Assembly: GCA_002240395.1 (NCBI GenBank)
Contig: CP016836.1
Span: 2,852,001 to 2,916,000, forward strand
DNA length: 64,000 bases
Reading direction: 5' to 3'
Source of the DNA: Xanthomonas citri pv. mangiferaeindicae
GTDB lineage: Bacteria > Pseudomonadota > Gammaproteobacteria > Xanthomonadales > Xanthomonadaceae
Under the pieces are notes generated by a model that saw nothing but the letters and a program-made list of their open reading frames with translations, was not told the origin of the DNA and did no database searches. Shown here piece by piece: positions 23,330 to 32,662 of this stretch (position 1 is the stretch's first letter; the number at the start of each line of letters is the position of its first letter). The translations under genes and the position numbers were made by a program.

Positions 23330-23991
23330 TGCGCATCCTGCTGGCCGAGGACGACACCGAACTCGCCGCGCGGGTGGCCGCCGCGCTCGCCACGGCCGGA
23401 TTCGCCGTCGATCGCATCGACGACGGCACGCAGGCCGAGTTCCGCGGCCAGACCGAGGCCTACGATGCGGCGGTGCTCGATCTGGGATTGCCCGGTCTGG
23501 ACGGCATCTCGGTGCTGCACCGCTGGCGCGAGGCCGGACTGACCCTGCCGGTACTGGTGCTGACCGCGCGCAGCCGTTGGCACGACAAGCTGGCCGGCTT
23601 CAACGCCGGCGCCGACGACTATCTGACCAAGCCGTTCCAGATCGAGGAACTGGTGCTGCGCCTGCAGGCGCTGATCCGCCGCAGCGTCGGCCATGCCTCG
23701 CCGCGACTGCGCTGCGGCGCGCTCGAGTTCGACGCGCATGCCGGTCGCTTCGCGCTCGACGGCGATCCGTTGGCGTTGACCGCGCGCGAGTACCGCATTC
23801 TCGCCTATCTGATGCATCACGTCGGGCGGGTGGTCAGCCGGGCCGAACTGGGCGAGCACGTCTACGACAACGGCTACGATCCCGATTCGAACGTGCTCGA
23901 CGTGCTGGTCGGGCGCATCCGCCGCAAGCTGGGCGTCGCGCTGTTGCACACCGTTCGCGGACAGGGCTTCCGGCTGTCGGAGACACCGTGA
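23329..23991 (+). CDS. OmpR/PhoP-family response regulator
   Basis: A 220-residue response regulator. The receiver domain has the acidic pair EDD (7-9), phospho-acceptor Asp51 in AVLDLGLPG and Lys101 in LTKPF. The C-terminal winged helix (about 125-218) shows LTAREYRILAYLMHHVGRVVSR and VDVLVGRIRRKLG-like content, as in PhoP/QseB regulators. Start ATG 23329 overlaps the PepSY gene and its stop overlaps the kinase GTG. The cognate kinase is the next gene. Confidence 0.95.
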   Translation: MRILLAEDDTELAARVAAALATAGFAVDRIDDGTQAEFRGQTEAYDAAVLDLGLPGLDGISVLHRWREAGLTLPVLVLTARSRWHDKLAGFNAGADDYLTKPFQIEELVLRLQALIRRSVGHASPRLRCGALEFDAHAGRFALDGDPLALTAREYRILAYLMHHVGRVVSRAELGEHVYDNGYDPDSNVLDVLVGRIRRKLGVALLHTVRGQGFRLSETP

Positions 23992-25328
23992 CCGCGGCGC
24001 GCGTATTGTCGCTGCGCTGGCGGCTGTGGCTGGCCGGTGCCTTGGGTGTGGCGATCTCCGCCGCGATCGCAGGCGGCCTGCTCGGCGCGATGTTCGCGCG
24101 CTCCGGCGAACGTGCGCTCGACCGTCGGCTCGATGACGACTTCGCGACCCTTGCCGGCTTGATCCAGGCGCGCCCCGATGGCGGTTGGCAACTGCGCCGC
24201 GCGCCAGCCGACGAGCGTTGGACCCGGGTGTTCTCCGGCTGGTACTGGCGGATCGGCGACGGCGGCGAGGCGATCGGTTCGCGGTCGTTGTGGGACAGCG
24301 ATCTGCCGGCGATGCCGATCGCGCGCGGACCGGCCGTGCGGTTCGAGGCCGAGGGCCCGCGCGGGCAACAACTGCGCGTCCGCGCCCAGCAGCTGCGTCT
24401 GCCTGATGTCGCCGCCTCGATTCCGGTCTATGTGGCCGCCGACCGCAGTGATGTGATTGCCGAGACGCGCGAGTTCCGGCGCACGGCGATGCTCGCATTC
24501 GCCGGCGCGGCCGCCGTGCTGCTCGCGTTGCTGGCCTGGCAGGTGGAGTGGGGGCTGCGACCATTGCGCCGGATGCGCGGCATCCTGCAGCGGGTCCGTG
24601 ACGGCGATGACGTGCGCTTTTCCGTCGATCGCTGGCCCGCCGAGGCGGCACCGCTGGCCGAGCAGATCGACGAACTGCTCGACGAGCACGCACGCCGGGT
24701 CGCGCGGGCGCGGCATGCGGCCGAGGATCTCGCCCATGCGCTCAAGACGCCGCTGGCGGTGCTGTCTGCCGAGGCGCAGGCGCCGGGCGACGACATCGCC
24801 GGCGTGGTCGCCGCGCAGGTGCAGCGCATGCGCGGCGAGGTCGAGCGTCGGCTGGCTGGCGGCTTCGCCTTCGACGCGCGCCAGCGTACCCTGGTGGCGC
24901 CGGTGGTCGAGGCGCTGCGCGCGCTGTTCGCACGCGGCGCGGGCAGTCCCCTGGCGCTGGTCGACGATGTCGCGCCGGACCTGGTGTTCGCGGGCGCGCG
25001 CGAGGACCTGGAGGAGATGCTGGGCAACCTGCTCGACAACGCAGTGAAATGGGCACGCACCCGGGTACACGTCCACGCATGGCGCGCGCAGGCGCGCCTG
25101 TGGATCGCCATCGACGACGATGGCCCCGGGATGCGGCCCGAGGCGATGGCACAGGCGATGCGGCGTGGTGTGCGCCTCGACAGCCGGGTGCCCGGCCATG
25201 GTCTGGGCCTGTCGATCGTCGACGGCATCGCCGCCGGTTATGACGGACGCCTGGTGCTCGACAATCGCCCGGGCGGCTTCCGCGCCGCGCTTGATTTGCC
25301 GGCCGGCGGACCGATATCGGGCGCATGA
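23988..25328 (+). CDS. PhoQ/QseC-like sensor histidine kinase
   Basis: A 446-residue membrane kinase beginning at GTG 23988 (GTGA overlap with the regulator). TM1 is about residues 14-36 and TM2 about 165-183, bracketing a periplasmic sensor of about 130 residues with no recognised ligand fold. The H-box AEDLAHALKTPLAVL contains His250, the N-box is EEMLGNLLDNAVKWA, and G-boxes DDDGPGM and GHGLGLSIVDGIA follow. Position suggests the upstream PepSY protein modulates its sensor. Its stop overlaps the hslR ATG. Confidence 0.94.
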   Translation: MTAARVLSLRWRLWLAGALGVAISAAIAGGLLGAMFARSGERALDRRLDDDFATLAGLIQARPDGGWQLRRAPADERWTRVFSGWYWRIGDGGEAIGSRSLWDSDLPAMPIARGPAVRFEAEGPRGQQLRVRAQQLRLPDVAASIPVYVAADRSDVIAETREFRRTAMLAFAGAAAVLLALLAWQVEWGLRPLRRMRGILQRVRDGDDVRFSVDRWPAEAAPLAEQIDELLDEHARRVARARHAAEDLAHALKTPLAVLSAEAQAPGDDIAGVVAAQVQRMRGEVERRLAGGFAFDARQRTLVAPVVEALRALFARGAGSPLALVDDVAPDLVFAGAREDLEEMLGNLLDNAVKWARTRVHVHAWRAQARLWIAIDDDGPGMRPEAMAQAMRRGVRLDSRVPGHGLGLSIVDGIAAGYDGRLVLDNRPGGFRAALDLPAGGPISGA

Positions 25329-25738
25329 GCGAAGCCCGTGTTGCCAGTACCGCCGACAGCGTCCGCCTCGATCTCTGGCTGTGGGCGGCACGCTTCTTCA
25401 AGACCCGTGCCCTGGCCAAGCAGGCGATCGAGATTGGCAAGGTCGATGTTGGCGGCCAACGGGCCAAGCCCGCGCGTGCGGTGCGCCTCGGCGACGCGCT
25501 GCGTGTGGCGCGGGGCGAGGAAGTGTTCGAGGTCGTCGTGGCCGGGCTGTCGGACACGCGCGGACCGGCCAGCGTGGCGCAGGGCCTGTACACCGAATCC
25601 GAGGACTCGCGCGCTGCACGTCTGGCACGTGTCGCCGAGCAGCGCGCGCAACGCGCCGGTTATCGCGCGCCCGAACACAAGCCCGACAAGCGTGCACGGC
25701 GGTTGATCCGGGCCTTGGGCGATATCGACGCGCTGTAG
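25325..25738 (+). CDS. hslR: Heat shock protein 15-like S4 RNA-binding protein
   Basis: A 137-residue S4-domain protein. RLDLWLWAARFFKTRALAKQ followed by AIEIGKVDVGGQRAKPARAV is the Hsp15 signature; Hsp15 binds 50S subunits carrying stalled peptidyl-tRNA after heat stress. The C-terminus is basic (RAARLARVAEQRAQRAGYR). ATG 25325 overlaps the histidine-kinase stop (ATGA), so it is translated in the PepSY two-component operon, which links envelope sensing to ribosome rescue. Confidence 0.93.
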   Translation: MSEARVASTADSVRLDLWLWAARFFKTRALAKQAIEIGKVDVGGQRAKPARAVRLGDALRVARGEEVFEVVVAGLSDTRGPASVAQGLYTESEDSRAARLARVAEQRAQRAGYRAPEHKPDKRARRLIRALGDIDAL

Positions 25739-25764
25739 CTCCGGCGCGCCAGGAAGGCAGGACC

Positions 25765-26490
25765 ATGTCCGAACGTGCAACACGGCTGCTGCGTCTGCTC
25801 GATGACCTGCGACGACGGCGCCGGCCTGTTCCCGGACGCGAGCTGGCCGACCGGTTGGGCATCAGCCTGCGCACGCTGTATCGCGACATCGATGCCTTGC
25901 GCGGACAGGGCGCCGAGATTCAAGGCGATCCCGGCCTGGGCTATCTGTTGCGCCCCGGCTTCCTGCTGCCCGCGATGATGTTCTCCGATGAGGAGCTCGA
26001 AGCGTTGGTGCTGGGCGCGCGCTGGGTCGGCAGCCACGCCGATCCGGAGCTGGCGGCCGCGGCCACCCGCGCACTCGACCGCCTCGTCGGTGTCTTGCCT
26101 GCTGCATTGCGCTTGCAGGTGGAGACCAGCGGTCTGTTCGCCCCGCACTGGGCGCCATCGGAGCCCGAGCCTTGGCTGCCGATCCTGCGGCACGCGATCC
26201 GGGGCGAACGCGCGCTGCGGATGCACTACGCCGACGCCGCAGGACGCGACAGCGAGCGCACGATCTGGCCGTTCGCGATGGCCTTCCTGTCCGATACCCG
26301 CCTGCTTGCCGCCTGGTGCGAGACGCGCGGCGATTTCCGTCATTTCCGTGCCGACCGGGTGGTGTCGTTGGAGGACACCGGGGTGCGTTACACCGTGCGT
26401 CGCCACGAACTGCTGCGCAGATGGCATGCCCAGCGGCGTGCCGTGCAGCACATGGCGCCGGCCGGCGATGACGCTACTGACAGCCGCTGA
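25765..26490 (+). CDS. YafY-type WYL-domain transcriptional regulator
   Basis: A 241-residue DeoR-like regulator. The N-terminal helix-turn-helix (about 1-55) reads VPGRELADRLGISLRTLYRDIDALRGQGAEI, and the C-terminal part has the WYL-type core (ERTIWPFAMAFLSDTRLLAAWC...FRHFRADRV). AGGAAGGCAGGACC precedes ATG 25765. It is close to the GST gene downstream (48 bases), which it could regulate. The ligand is unknown. Confidence 0.9.
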   Translation: MSERATRLLRLLDDLRRRRRPVPGRELADRLGISLRTLYRDIDALRGQGAEIQGDPGLGYLLRPGFLLPAMMFSDEELEALVLGARWVGSHADPELAAAATRALDRLVGVLPAALRLQVETSGLFAPHWAPSEPEPWLPILRHAIRGERALRMHYADAAGRDSERTIWPFAMAFLSDTRLLAAWCETRGDFRHFRADRVVSLEDTGVRYTVRRHELLRRWHAQRRAVQHMAPAGDDATDSR

Positions 26491-26538
26491 CAGCGGGGCC
26501 GCGGAGACTGGCGGTTCCTTCCAGACCGAGCAGGCCCG

Positions 26539-27165
26539 ATGACCGACACACTGACCTTCTATACCCATCCGATGTCCCGCGGCCGCGTGGCCCGCTGGAT
26601 GCTGGAGGAAACGGGGCTGCCCTATGAAGAGGTGCTGCTGGAGTACGACACCAGCATGAAGTCGCCGGCGTACCTGGCGATCAACCCGATGGGCAAGGTG
26701 CCGGCGATCCGCCATGGCAATACGGTCGTAACCGAAAACGCGGCGGTGTGCGCCTATCTCGCCGAACTCGTCCCCGACAGGCAACTGGCGCCACCGCCCG
26801 GTTCGCCCGAGCGGGGCAGCTACTACCGCTGGCTGTTCTTCCTCGCCGGGCCGCTCGAATCGCTGCTCACCGCGCAGGAAACCGGCGCACTGGCATCGGC
26901 GCGCGCGGCCGGCTACGGGAATCCGGACGACGTGATGCGGACCTTGGAGCAGGCGGTGACCGGCAGGACGTTTCTGGTCGGCGAGCGATTCAGTGCGGCG
27001 GATCTGTATATGACCGCGATGCTGGGCTACTACATGCAGATCGGCGCGATGCCATCGCGGCCGGCCTTCGTCGAGTTCGCGCGCGTCCACGCCGCACGTC
27101 CGGCGGCGCAGGCGGCTGCGAAGCGTGACGATGCCCTGGCTGCGCGGGTGCCGGCAGGCAGCTGA
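26539..27165 (+). CDS. Glutathione S-transferase family protein
   Basis: A 208-residue cytosolic GST-fold protein. The thioredoxin-like N-terminal domain has FYTHPMSRGRVARWMLEETGLPYEE with Ser13 in the catalytic position, NPMGKVPAI (cis-Pro) and TENAAVCAYLAE. The helical C-terminal domain contains FLVGERFSAADLYMTAML, the N-capping box motif. It follows the WYL regulator on the same strand and converges on katG, so a stress or detoxification role fits, but the substrate is unknown. Confidence 0.9.
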   Translation: MTDTLTFYTHPMSRGRVARWMLEETGLPYEEVLLEYDTSMKSPAYLAINPMGKVPAIRHGNTVVTENAAVCAYLAELVPDRQLAPPPGSPERGSYYRWLFFLAGPLESLLTAQETGALASARAAGYGNPDDVMRTLEQAVTGRTFLVGERFSAADLYMTAMLGYYMQIGAMPSRPAFVEFARVHAARPAAQAAAKRDDALAARVPAGS

Positions 27166-27173
27166 CAGCAGAT

Positions 27174-27206
27174 CCCAGGACGGCCGCATTGCGCGGCCGT
27201 CCTGGG
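27174..27206. terminator. Bidirectional hairpin between GST and katG
   Basis: A perfect 14-pair stem (CCCAGGACGGCCGC with GCGGCCGTCCTGGG) has a five-base loop. It lies between convergent stops. There is no clear U-tract, but its stability and place make it the likely 3' end of both transcripts. Confidence 0.6.
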
Positions 27207-27225
27207 GCACCTGCGTGGTGACCGA

Positions 27226-29481
27226 TCAGCGTAGATCGAACCGATCGAGTGCCATCACCTTCGTCCAGGCCGCGACGAAGTCGTCGACGAACTTGCCCTG
27301 GGCGTCGTCGCTGGCATAGACCTCGGCCAGTGCGCGCAGCACGGCATTGGCGCCGAACACCAGGTCGACGCGGGTGCCGGTCCACTTCAGTGCACCGCCG
27401 CGACGGTCGCGGCCTTCGAACACGTCACGCGCTGTGGTGCGGGGCGACCAGGCGGTGTCCATGTCGAGCAGCTGGACGAAGAAGTCGTTGCTCAGCACGC
27501 CGGGCCGGTCGGTGAACACGCCGTGCCGGGTGTCGTCGACACCGATGTCGAGTACACGCAGGCCGCCGATAAGCACGGTCAGTTCGGGGGCGGTCAACGT
27601 GAGCAGTTGCGCTCGATCGATCAGCAGCGCTTCGGCGGGAATCGCTGAAGCGCCGGCCAGATAGTTGCGGAAGCCGTCAGCGTGCGGCTCGAGTACCGCG
27701 AACGACGCGACATCGGTCTGTGCCTGGCTCGCGTCGGTGCGACCGGGCGAGAACGGCACGGCGATCTCGCGGCCGGCCGCCATCGCGGCGTGCTCGACGC
27801 CGGCATTGCCCGCGAGCACGATCAGGTCGGCCAGCGACACCTGCTTGCCGCCCGGCGCGTCGAGGTTGAACGCGCGCTGGATACGCTGCAGCACTTCGAG
27901 GACGCGGGCCAGTTGATCGGGGCGGTTGACCGCCCAGTCCTTCTGCGGCGCCAGGCGGATGCGTGCGCCGTTGGCGCCGCCGCGCTTGTCGCTGCCGCGG
28001 AACGTGGACGCGGACGCCCACGCAGTGCCCACCAGTTCGGAGACCGTCAGGCCCGATGCCAGCACCTGCGCCTTGAGCGTCGCCACGTCGGCCTCATCGA
28101 TCAACGGATGCTCGGCCGCAGGCACCGGGTCCTGCCAGATCAAGGCTTCCTTCGGAACCTCGGGGCCGAGGTAGCGTGCGCGCGGGCCCATGTCGCGATG
28201 GGTCAGCTTGAACCACGCGCGAGCGAAGGCGTCGGCGAAGGCCTGTGGGTTCTCGAGAAAGCGCCGCGAGATCTTGCCGTACACGGGGTCGAAGCGCAGG
28301 GCCAGGTCGGTGGTCAGCATCCGCGGTCGGTGCTTCTTGGCCGGGTCATGGGCGTCGGGCACGATGTCGCCGGCCTCGCGGGCGACCCACTGGTGCGCAC
28401 CGGCGGGGGACTTCTCCAGTTCCCACTCGAAGCCGAACAGATTCTCGAAGAAGTTGTTGCTCCATAGCGCCGGTGTCGTGGTCCAGGTTACTTCCAGGCC
28501 GCTGGTGATCGTGTCGCCGGCCTTGCCCGAGCCGAAGCTGCTGCGCCAGCCCAATCCTTGTTCCTCCAGGTTGGCAGCTTCGGTTTCTGCACCGACATGC
28601 TCGGCTGGACCGGCACCGTGGGTCTTACCGAAAGTGTGGCCGCCGGCGATCAGCGCGACCGTTTCCTCGTCGTCCATCGCCATGCGGCCGAAGGTGTCGC
28701 GGATGTCGTGCGCCGCGAGCAATGGGTCGGGGTTGCCGTCGGGGCCTTCCGGGTTCACGTAGATCAGCCCCATCTGCACCGCGGCCAGCGGGCGCTCGAG
28801 CCGACGCGTGTGGACGTCGCCGTCGGCATCGTCGTCGGACACCAGCACCGCTGCGTCGCCGGGCTTCTCGACACCGTGCGAGCCGTGTGCGTAGCGCACG
28901 TCGCCGGCGAGCCAGGTCGTTTCGCGGCCCCAGTACACGTCCTGGTCGGGCTCCCAGGTGTCTTCGCGCCCGGCGGCGAAGCCGAAGGTGCGAAAGCCCA
29001 TCGTCTCCAGCGCCACGTTGCCGGTGAGGATCAGCAGGTCCGCCCACGAGATCCGCCGCCCGTACTTGCGCTTGATCGGCCACAGCAGTCGCCGGGCCTT
29101 GTCGAGATTGACGTTGTCGGGCCAGCTGTTGAGCGGAGCGAAGCGCTGCTGGCCCCGACCGCCGCCGCCGCGGCCATCGCCGGCGCGGTAGGTGCCGGCC
29201 GCATGCCAGGCCATGCGGATGAACAGCGGACCGTAGTGGCCGAAGTCAGCCGGCCACCAGTCCTGGGAGTCGGTCATCAGCGCACGCAGGTCGCGCTTGA
29301 GACCGTGGTAGTCGAGCTTCTCGAACTCGGCGGCGTAATCGAAGTCCGGATCCATGGGATCGGATTTCGACGAATGCTGGCTGAGCAGATCGACACGCAA
29401 CTGGTTTGGCCACCAGTCGCGGTTGCTCGTGCCCTGGACCGCGGCATCGTGATGGAAGGGGCATTTCGCGTCGGTGGACAT
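27226..29481 (-). CDS. katG: Catalase-peroxidase KatG
   Basis: A 751-residue haem enzyme that removes hydrogen peroxide as catalase and peroxidase. The distal triad is Arg89, Trp92 and His93 in IRMAWHAAGTYR. The proximal His282 lies in GGHTFGKTHG. The Trp92-Tyr241-Met267 residues needed for the KatG cross-linked adduct are present, with Tyr-Met spacing of 26 as in the M. tuberculosis enzyme. The duplicated C-terminal half is intact. Start ATG 29481 gives MSTDAKCPFHH. An OxyR-like site lies upstream at about 29714-29750. Confidence 0.97.
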   Translation of the reverse strand: MSTDAKCPFHHDAAVQGTSNRDWWPNQLRVDLLSQHSSKSDPMDPDFDYAAEFEKLDYHGLKRDLRALMTDSQDWWPADFGHYGPLFIRMAWHAAGTYRAGDGRGGGGRGQQRFAPLNSWPDNVNLDKARRLLWPIKRKYGRRISWADLLILTGNVALETMGFRTFGFAAGREDTWEPDQDVYWGRETTWLAGDVRYAHGSHGVEKPGDAAVLVSDDDADGDVHTRRLERPLAAVQMGLIYVNPEGPDGNPDPLLAAHDIRDTFGRMAMDDEETVALIAGGHTFGKTHGAGPAEHVGAETEAANLEEQGLGWRSSFGSGKAGDTITSGLEVTWTTTPALWSNNFFENLFGFEWELEKSPAGAHQWVAREAGDIVPDAHDPAKKHRPRMLTTDLALRFDPVYGKISRRFLENPQAFADAFARAWFKLTHRDMGPRARYLGPEVPKEALIWQDPVPAAEHPLIDEADVATLKAQVLASGLTVSELVGTAWASASTFRGSDKRGGANGARIRLAPQKDWAVNRPDQLARVLEVLQRIQRAFNLDAPGGKQVSLADLIVLAGNAGVEHAAMAAGREIAVPFSPGRTDASQAQTDVASFAVLEPHADGFRNYLAGASAIPAEALLIDRAQLLTLTAPELTVLIGGLRVLDIGVDDTRHGVFTDRPGVLSNDFFVQLLDMDTAWSPRTTARDVFEGRDRRGGALKWTGTRVDLVFGANAVLRALAEVYASDDAQGKFVDDFVAAWTKVMALDRFDLR

Positions 29482-29684
29482 GGGGCTACCTTGTCGGTCG
29501 GTGGCGCGCGGCGCGATTGCGGGACGGGCGCGCGGAAGTTCGGAAAGGGTCGGGCGGCGCCAAGTAGGCAAGCCGGGGCGGGGACTCAGTCGCCGGCGTG
29601 CGGCGCTGGCGACGCGGTGGCACCGGTAACGGGCGAGCGCGCAAGGTGCATGGTGGGCGGGCCGATCTGTATGGGAGAGCCCGC

Positions 29685-29750
29685 AGATTAGGCGCGTCGA
29701 TCAGGAAGTTGAAATCGATTGTTTTCCTGATTTCGATAGGCCGAAGCTAT
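29685..29750 (-). promoter_or_regulatory. katG promoter with OxyR-like site and dyad
   Basis: On the plus strand ATAG-N7-CTAT (29736-29750) is an exact OxyR half-site. It is preceded, in the correct N7 register, by the weaker TCCT (29725-29728) and ATCG (29714-29717). Reading towards katG, a weak -35 (TTCAAC, 29713-29708) and a -10 (TAATCT, 29690-29685) are 17 bases apart, directly downstream of the site. A separate perfect inverted repeat ATCAGGAA-N16-TTCCTGAT (29700-29731) spans the -35. Confidence 0.5.
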
Positions 29751-29999
29751 CGAATGGGGTCCCCGGCACTGGGCGTGACTGCAATCTCGACGCGGACGGT
29801 TGCACGCGGGTAGGCGCGTCAAGGCACGGTATCCGCTTGAGCGCCCGCTGGGCACCGCGGCCATCGCGACCCGAACGCAGCGGGAAGTCGCCGTGTCCGA
29901 CGAGCGCAGGGTGCGCATCCGACAGCGGACCGGGACACGACATGCCACGCCGATGACGCGCGACGGCGATCCCCGATCCATCGCGCGGGAGGATGCCGC
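29751..29999. other. Gap between the katG promoter and the mutS end; nothing clear
   Basis: About 250 bases. Short open frames exist on both strands, but none has family-like content or a ribosome-binding site. No terminator with a U-tract is visible for mutS here. With the katG leader, the gene-free stretch from 29482 to 29999 totals about 518 bases. Confidence 0.4.
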
Positions 30000-32597
30000 T
30001 TACAACAAGGTCTTGAGCCGGTACAACGCCTCAAGGGCTTCGCGCGGCGTCAGCGCGTCGGGATCGATCCCGGCCAGTGCCTCCACCGCGGCCGACGGCG
30101 GCGCGAACAGACCGATCTGCTGCGGCGCGCCGAGCGCATCGGCCGACATCGGCGGTGCAGGCGCATCGTGGCGCCGCTGTTCGAGCTCGGCCAGCCGCGC
30201 CCGGGCGTCGCGCACGACCTGTTTGGGCAGGCCGGCCAGCGCTGCGACCTGCAGACCGAAGCTGCGGTCGGCCGGCCCGTCCTTGACCGCGTGCATGAAC
30301 ACCAGCGTCTCGTTGCCCTGCTGGTCGCGATGTTCGACCGCGTCCAGGTGCACGTTGGCGATGCCGCTGCCGGGTTGCGCCAGCGCGGTGAGTTCGAAGT
30401 AGTGCGTTGCGAACAGCGTGTAGCTGCGGTTGCGGCCGGCGAGATGGCGCGCGCAGGCATCGGCCAGCGCGAGCCCGTCGTAGGTCGAGGTGCCGCGGCC
30501 GATCTCGTCCATCAGCACCAGCGATGCATCGGTGGCGTGGTGCAGGATATAGCTGGTCTCGGCCATCTCGACCATGAAGGTCGACTGGCCCTTGGCGAGA
30601 TCGTCGCCGGCGCCGATGCGGGTGAGGATGCGGTCGATCGGGCCGATCGTCGCGCGGGCCGCCGGCACGAAGCTGCCGATGTGCGCGAGCAGCACGATCA
30701 GCGCGTTCTGGCGCATGTAGGTGCTCTTGCCGCCCATGTTCGGGCCGGTGATGACCAGCATGCGGCGGTCGCCGAACTCGGGGCCGTCGCCGAGCACCAG
30801 GTCGTTGGGCTCGAAGGGGTCGCGCCGCACCGCCTCGACCACCGGATGGCGGCCACGCTCGATGCGCACGCCCGGATGCGCGTCGAGCTGCGGGCGCGAC
30901 CAGTCCAGCGCCTGCGCGCGTTCGGCGAAACAGGCGAGCACGTCGAGTTCGCTGAGCGCACCCGCGCATTGCTTGAGCGTGTCGAGGCTGGCGTTGAGCG
31001 CGTCGAGCAATTGCTCGTAGAGCAGGCGTTCGCGGGCCAGCGCGCGCTCGCGTGCCGACAGCACCTTGTCCTCGAACTGCTTGAGTTCCTCGGTGATGTA
31101 GCGCTCGGCATTGGTCAGCGTCTGCCGCCGCGTGTAGTGCGCCGGCGCCTTGGCCGAGTGCGCTTTGCCGATCTCGATGAAGTAACCGTGCACACGGTTG
31201 TAGCCGACTTTGAGCGTGGCGATGCCGCTGGCCTCGCGCTCGCGCGCTTCCAGATCGACGAGGAACTGGTCGGCGTTGGTACTCAACCGGCGCAGCTCGG
31301 CCAGTTCGGCATCGTAGTCGTCGGCGAACACGCCACCGTCGCGCGCAAGCACCGGCGGCTGCTCGACCAGGGCCGTGGCCAGCAGGTGGGCCTGCTCGCC
31401 GTGCTCGCCGAGGGCGTCGTGCAAGGCGCGCAGGCGCGGCGAGTCGATCGCCTGCAGGGTCGTGCGCAGGTCGGGCAGCAGCGCCAGGCCGTCGCGCAGC
31501 GTGGACAGGTCGCGCGGCCGCGCCGAGCGCAGTGCGATGCGTGTGAGCACGCGCTCCAGATCGCCGAGCGCGCGGAAGCGCTCGCGCAGCGCGACATCGG
31601 CGCCGTCTTCGATCAGCGCCTCGACCGCGTGCAGGCGCTCGCCCAGCACACCGCGATCGCGCAGCGGCCGGTGCAGCCAGCGGCGCAGCAGGCGCCCGCC
31701 CATCGGCGTGACCGTGCTGTCGAGCACACCGAGCAGGGTGTTACGGGTGTCGCCATCGACGCGGGTGTCGAGTTCGAGGTGCCGCCGCGTGGCGGCGTTC
31801 ATCGCGATCGCGCCGTCGCCGCTTTCCACCGCGATCGAGGTCAGATGCGGCAGCCGCTGCTTCTGGGTCTCCTCGACGTAGCCCAGCAGCGCGCCGGCTG
31901 CGGCGATCGCCAGCGGCCGGTCGTCGATGCCGAAGCCGGTGAGGTCGTGCAGGCCGAAGAACTGCAGCAACTGGCGGCGGCCCGAATCGGCGTCGAACAG
32001 CCACGGCGGCCGCCGGCGCATGCCGCTGCGCTCGCCCAGGAACGCAGGCCAGCCGTCTTCGTCGGGCATCAGCAGTTCGGCCGGGTCGAGCCGCGCCAGC
32101 TCGGCCTCCAGCGTGTCCTCGTTGGCGCATTCGCAGACCAAGAAGCGCCCGCCGGCCAGATCCGCCCAGGCCAGCCCGTAATGGCCGGCGCGATTGCGCG
32201 CGACCGCCATCAGCAGCGTGTCGCGACGCTCCTGCAGCAGCGCCTCGTCGGTCACCGTGCCCGGCGTCACGATGCGCACCACCTTGCGTTCGACCAGCCC
32301 CTTGCTCGCGGCCGGGTCGCCGATCTGCTCGCAGATCGCCACCGACTCGCCGAGCGCGACCAGCCGCGCCAGATAGCCTTCGGCCGAATGGTGCGGCACC
32401 CCGGCCATCGGGATCGGCGCGCCGGCCGAATTGCCGCGCTGGGTCAGCGTGATGTCGAGCAGCCGCGCCGCCTTGCGGGCGTCGTCGTAGAACAGCTCGT
32501 AGAAATCGCCCATGCGGAAGAACAACAGCACGTCCGGGTGCTTCGCCTTGGCGGCGAAGAATTGCTGCATCAGGGGCGTGTGCTGGGGGGCGGTCAT
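30000..32597 (-). CDS. mutS: DNA mismatch repair protein MutS
   Basis: An 865-residue mismatch-recognition ATPase. The N-terminal mismatch-binding motif is FFRMGDFYELF (Phe-x-Glu type) near residues 33-43. The clamp and core domains follow, then the ATPase with Walker A TGPNMGGKSTYMRQ, DEIGRGTSTYDGLALA and the ATHYFEL switch. ATG 32597 begins MTAPQHTPLMQQF; an upstream open frame has no family content. The C-terminus GLDALTPREAL-like tail (tetramerisation region) is present. A long antisense open frame (30168-32933) is judged a codon-bias shadow. Confidence 0.97.
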   Translation of the reverse strand: MTAPQHTPLMQQFFAAKAKHPDVLLFFRMGDFYELFYDDARKAARLLDITLTQRGNSAGAPIPMAGVPHHSAEGYLARLVALGESVAICEQIGDPAASKGLVERKVVRIVTPGTVTDEALLQERRDTLLMAVARNRAGHYGLAWADLAGGRFLVCECANEDTLEAELARLDPAELLMPDEDGWPAFLGERSGMRRRPPWLFDADSGRRQLLQFFGLHDLTGFGIDDRPLAIAAAGALLGYVEETQKQRLPHLTSIAVESGDGAIAMNAATRRHLELDTRVDGDTRNTLLGVLDSTVTPMGGRLLRRWLHRPLRDRGVLGERLHAVEALIEDGADVALRERFRALGDLERVLTRIALRSARPRDLSTLRDGLALLPDLRTTLQAIDSPRLRALHDALGEHGEQAHLLATALVEQPPVLARDGGVFADDYDAELAELRRLSTNADQFLVDLEAREREASGIATLKVGYNRVHGYFIEIGKAHSAKAPAHYTRRQTLTNAERYITEELKQFEDKVLSARERALARERLLYEQLLDALNASLDTLKQCAGALSELDVLACFAERAQALDWSRPQLDAHPGVRIERGRHPVVEAVRRDPFEPNDLVLGDGPEFGDRRMLVITGPNMGGKSTYMRQNALIVLLAHIGSFVPAARATIGPIDRILTRIGAGDDLAKGQSTFMVEMAETSYILHHATDASLVLMDEIGRGTSTYDGLALADACARHLAGRNRSYTLFATHYFELTALAQPGSGIANVHLDAVEHRDQQGNETLVFMHAVKDGPADRSFGLQVAALAGLPKQVVRDARARLAELEQRRHDAPAPPMSADALGAPQQIGLFAPPSAAVEALAGIDPDALTPREALEALYRLKTLL

Positions 32598-32662
32598 TGC
32601 ATCTCGGGAGGGCCAGCCGGCCGGCCATTTTGCCTCAACGCCCGGCTGCCCGCCGCCGGCCG

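Noticed and set aside
29701..29943. Small protein gene in the katG-mutS gap
   Set aside because: The frame (about 80 codons, minus strand) runs through the OxyR-like site and promoter, with no ribosome-binding site or family content.
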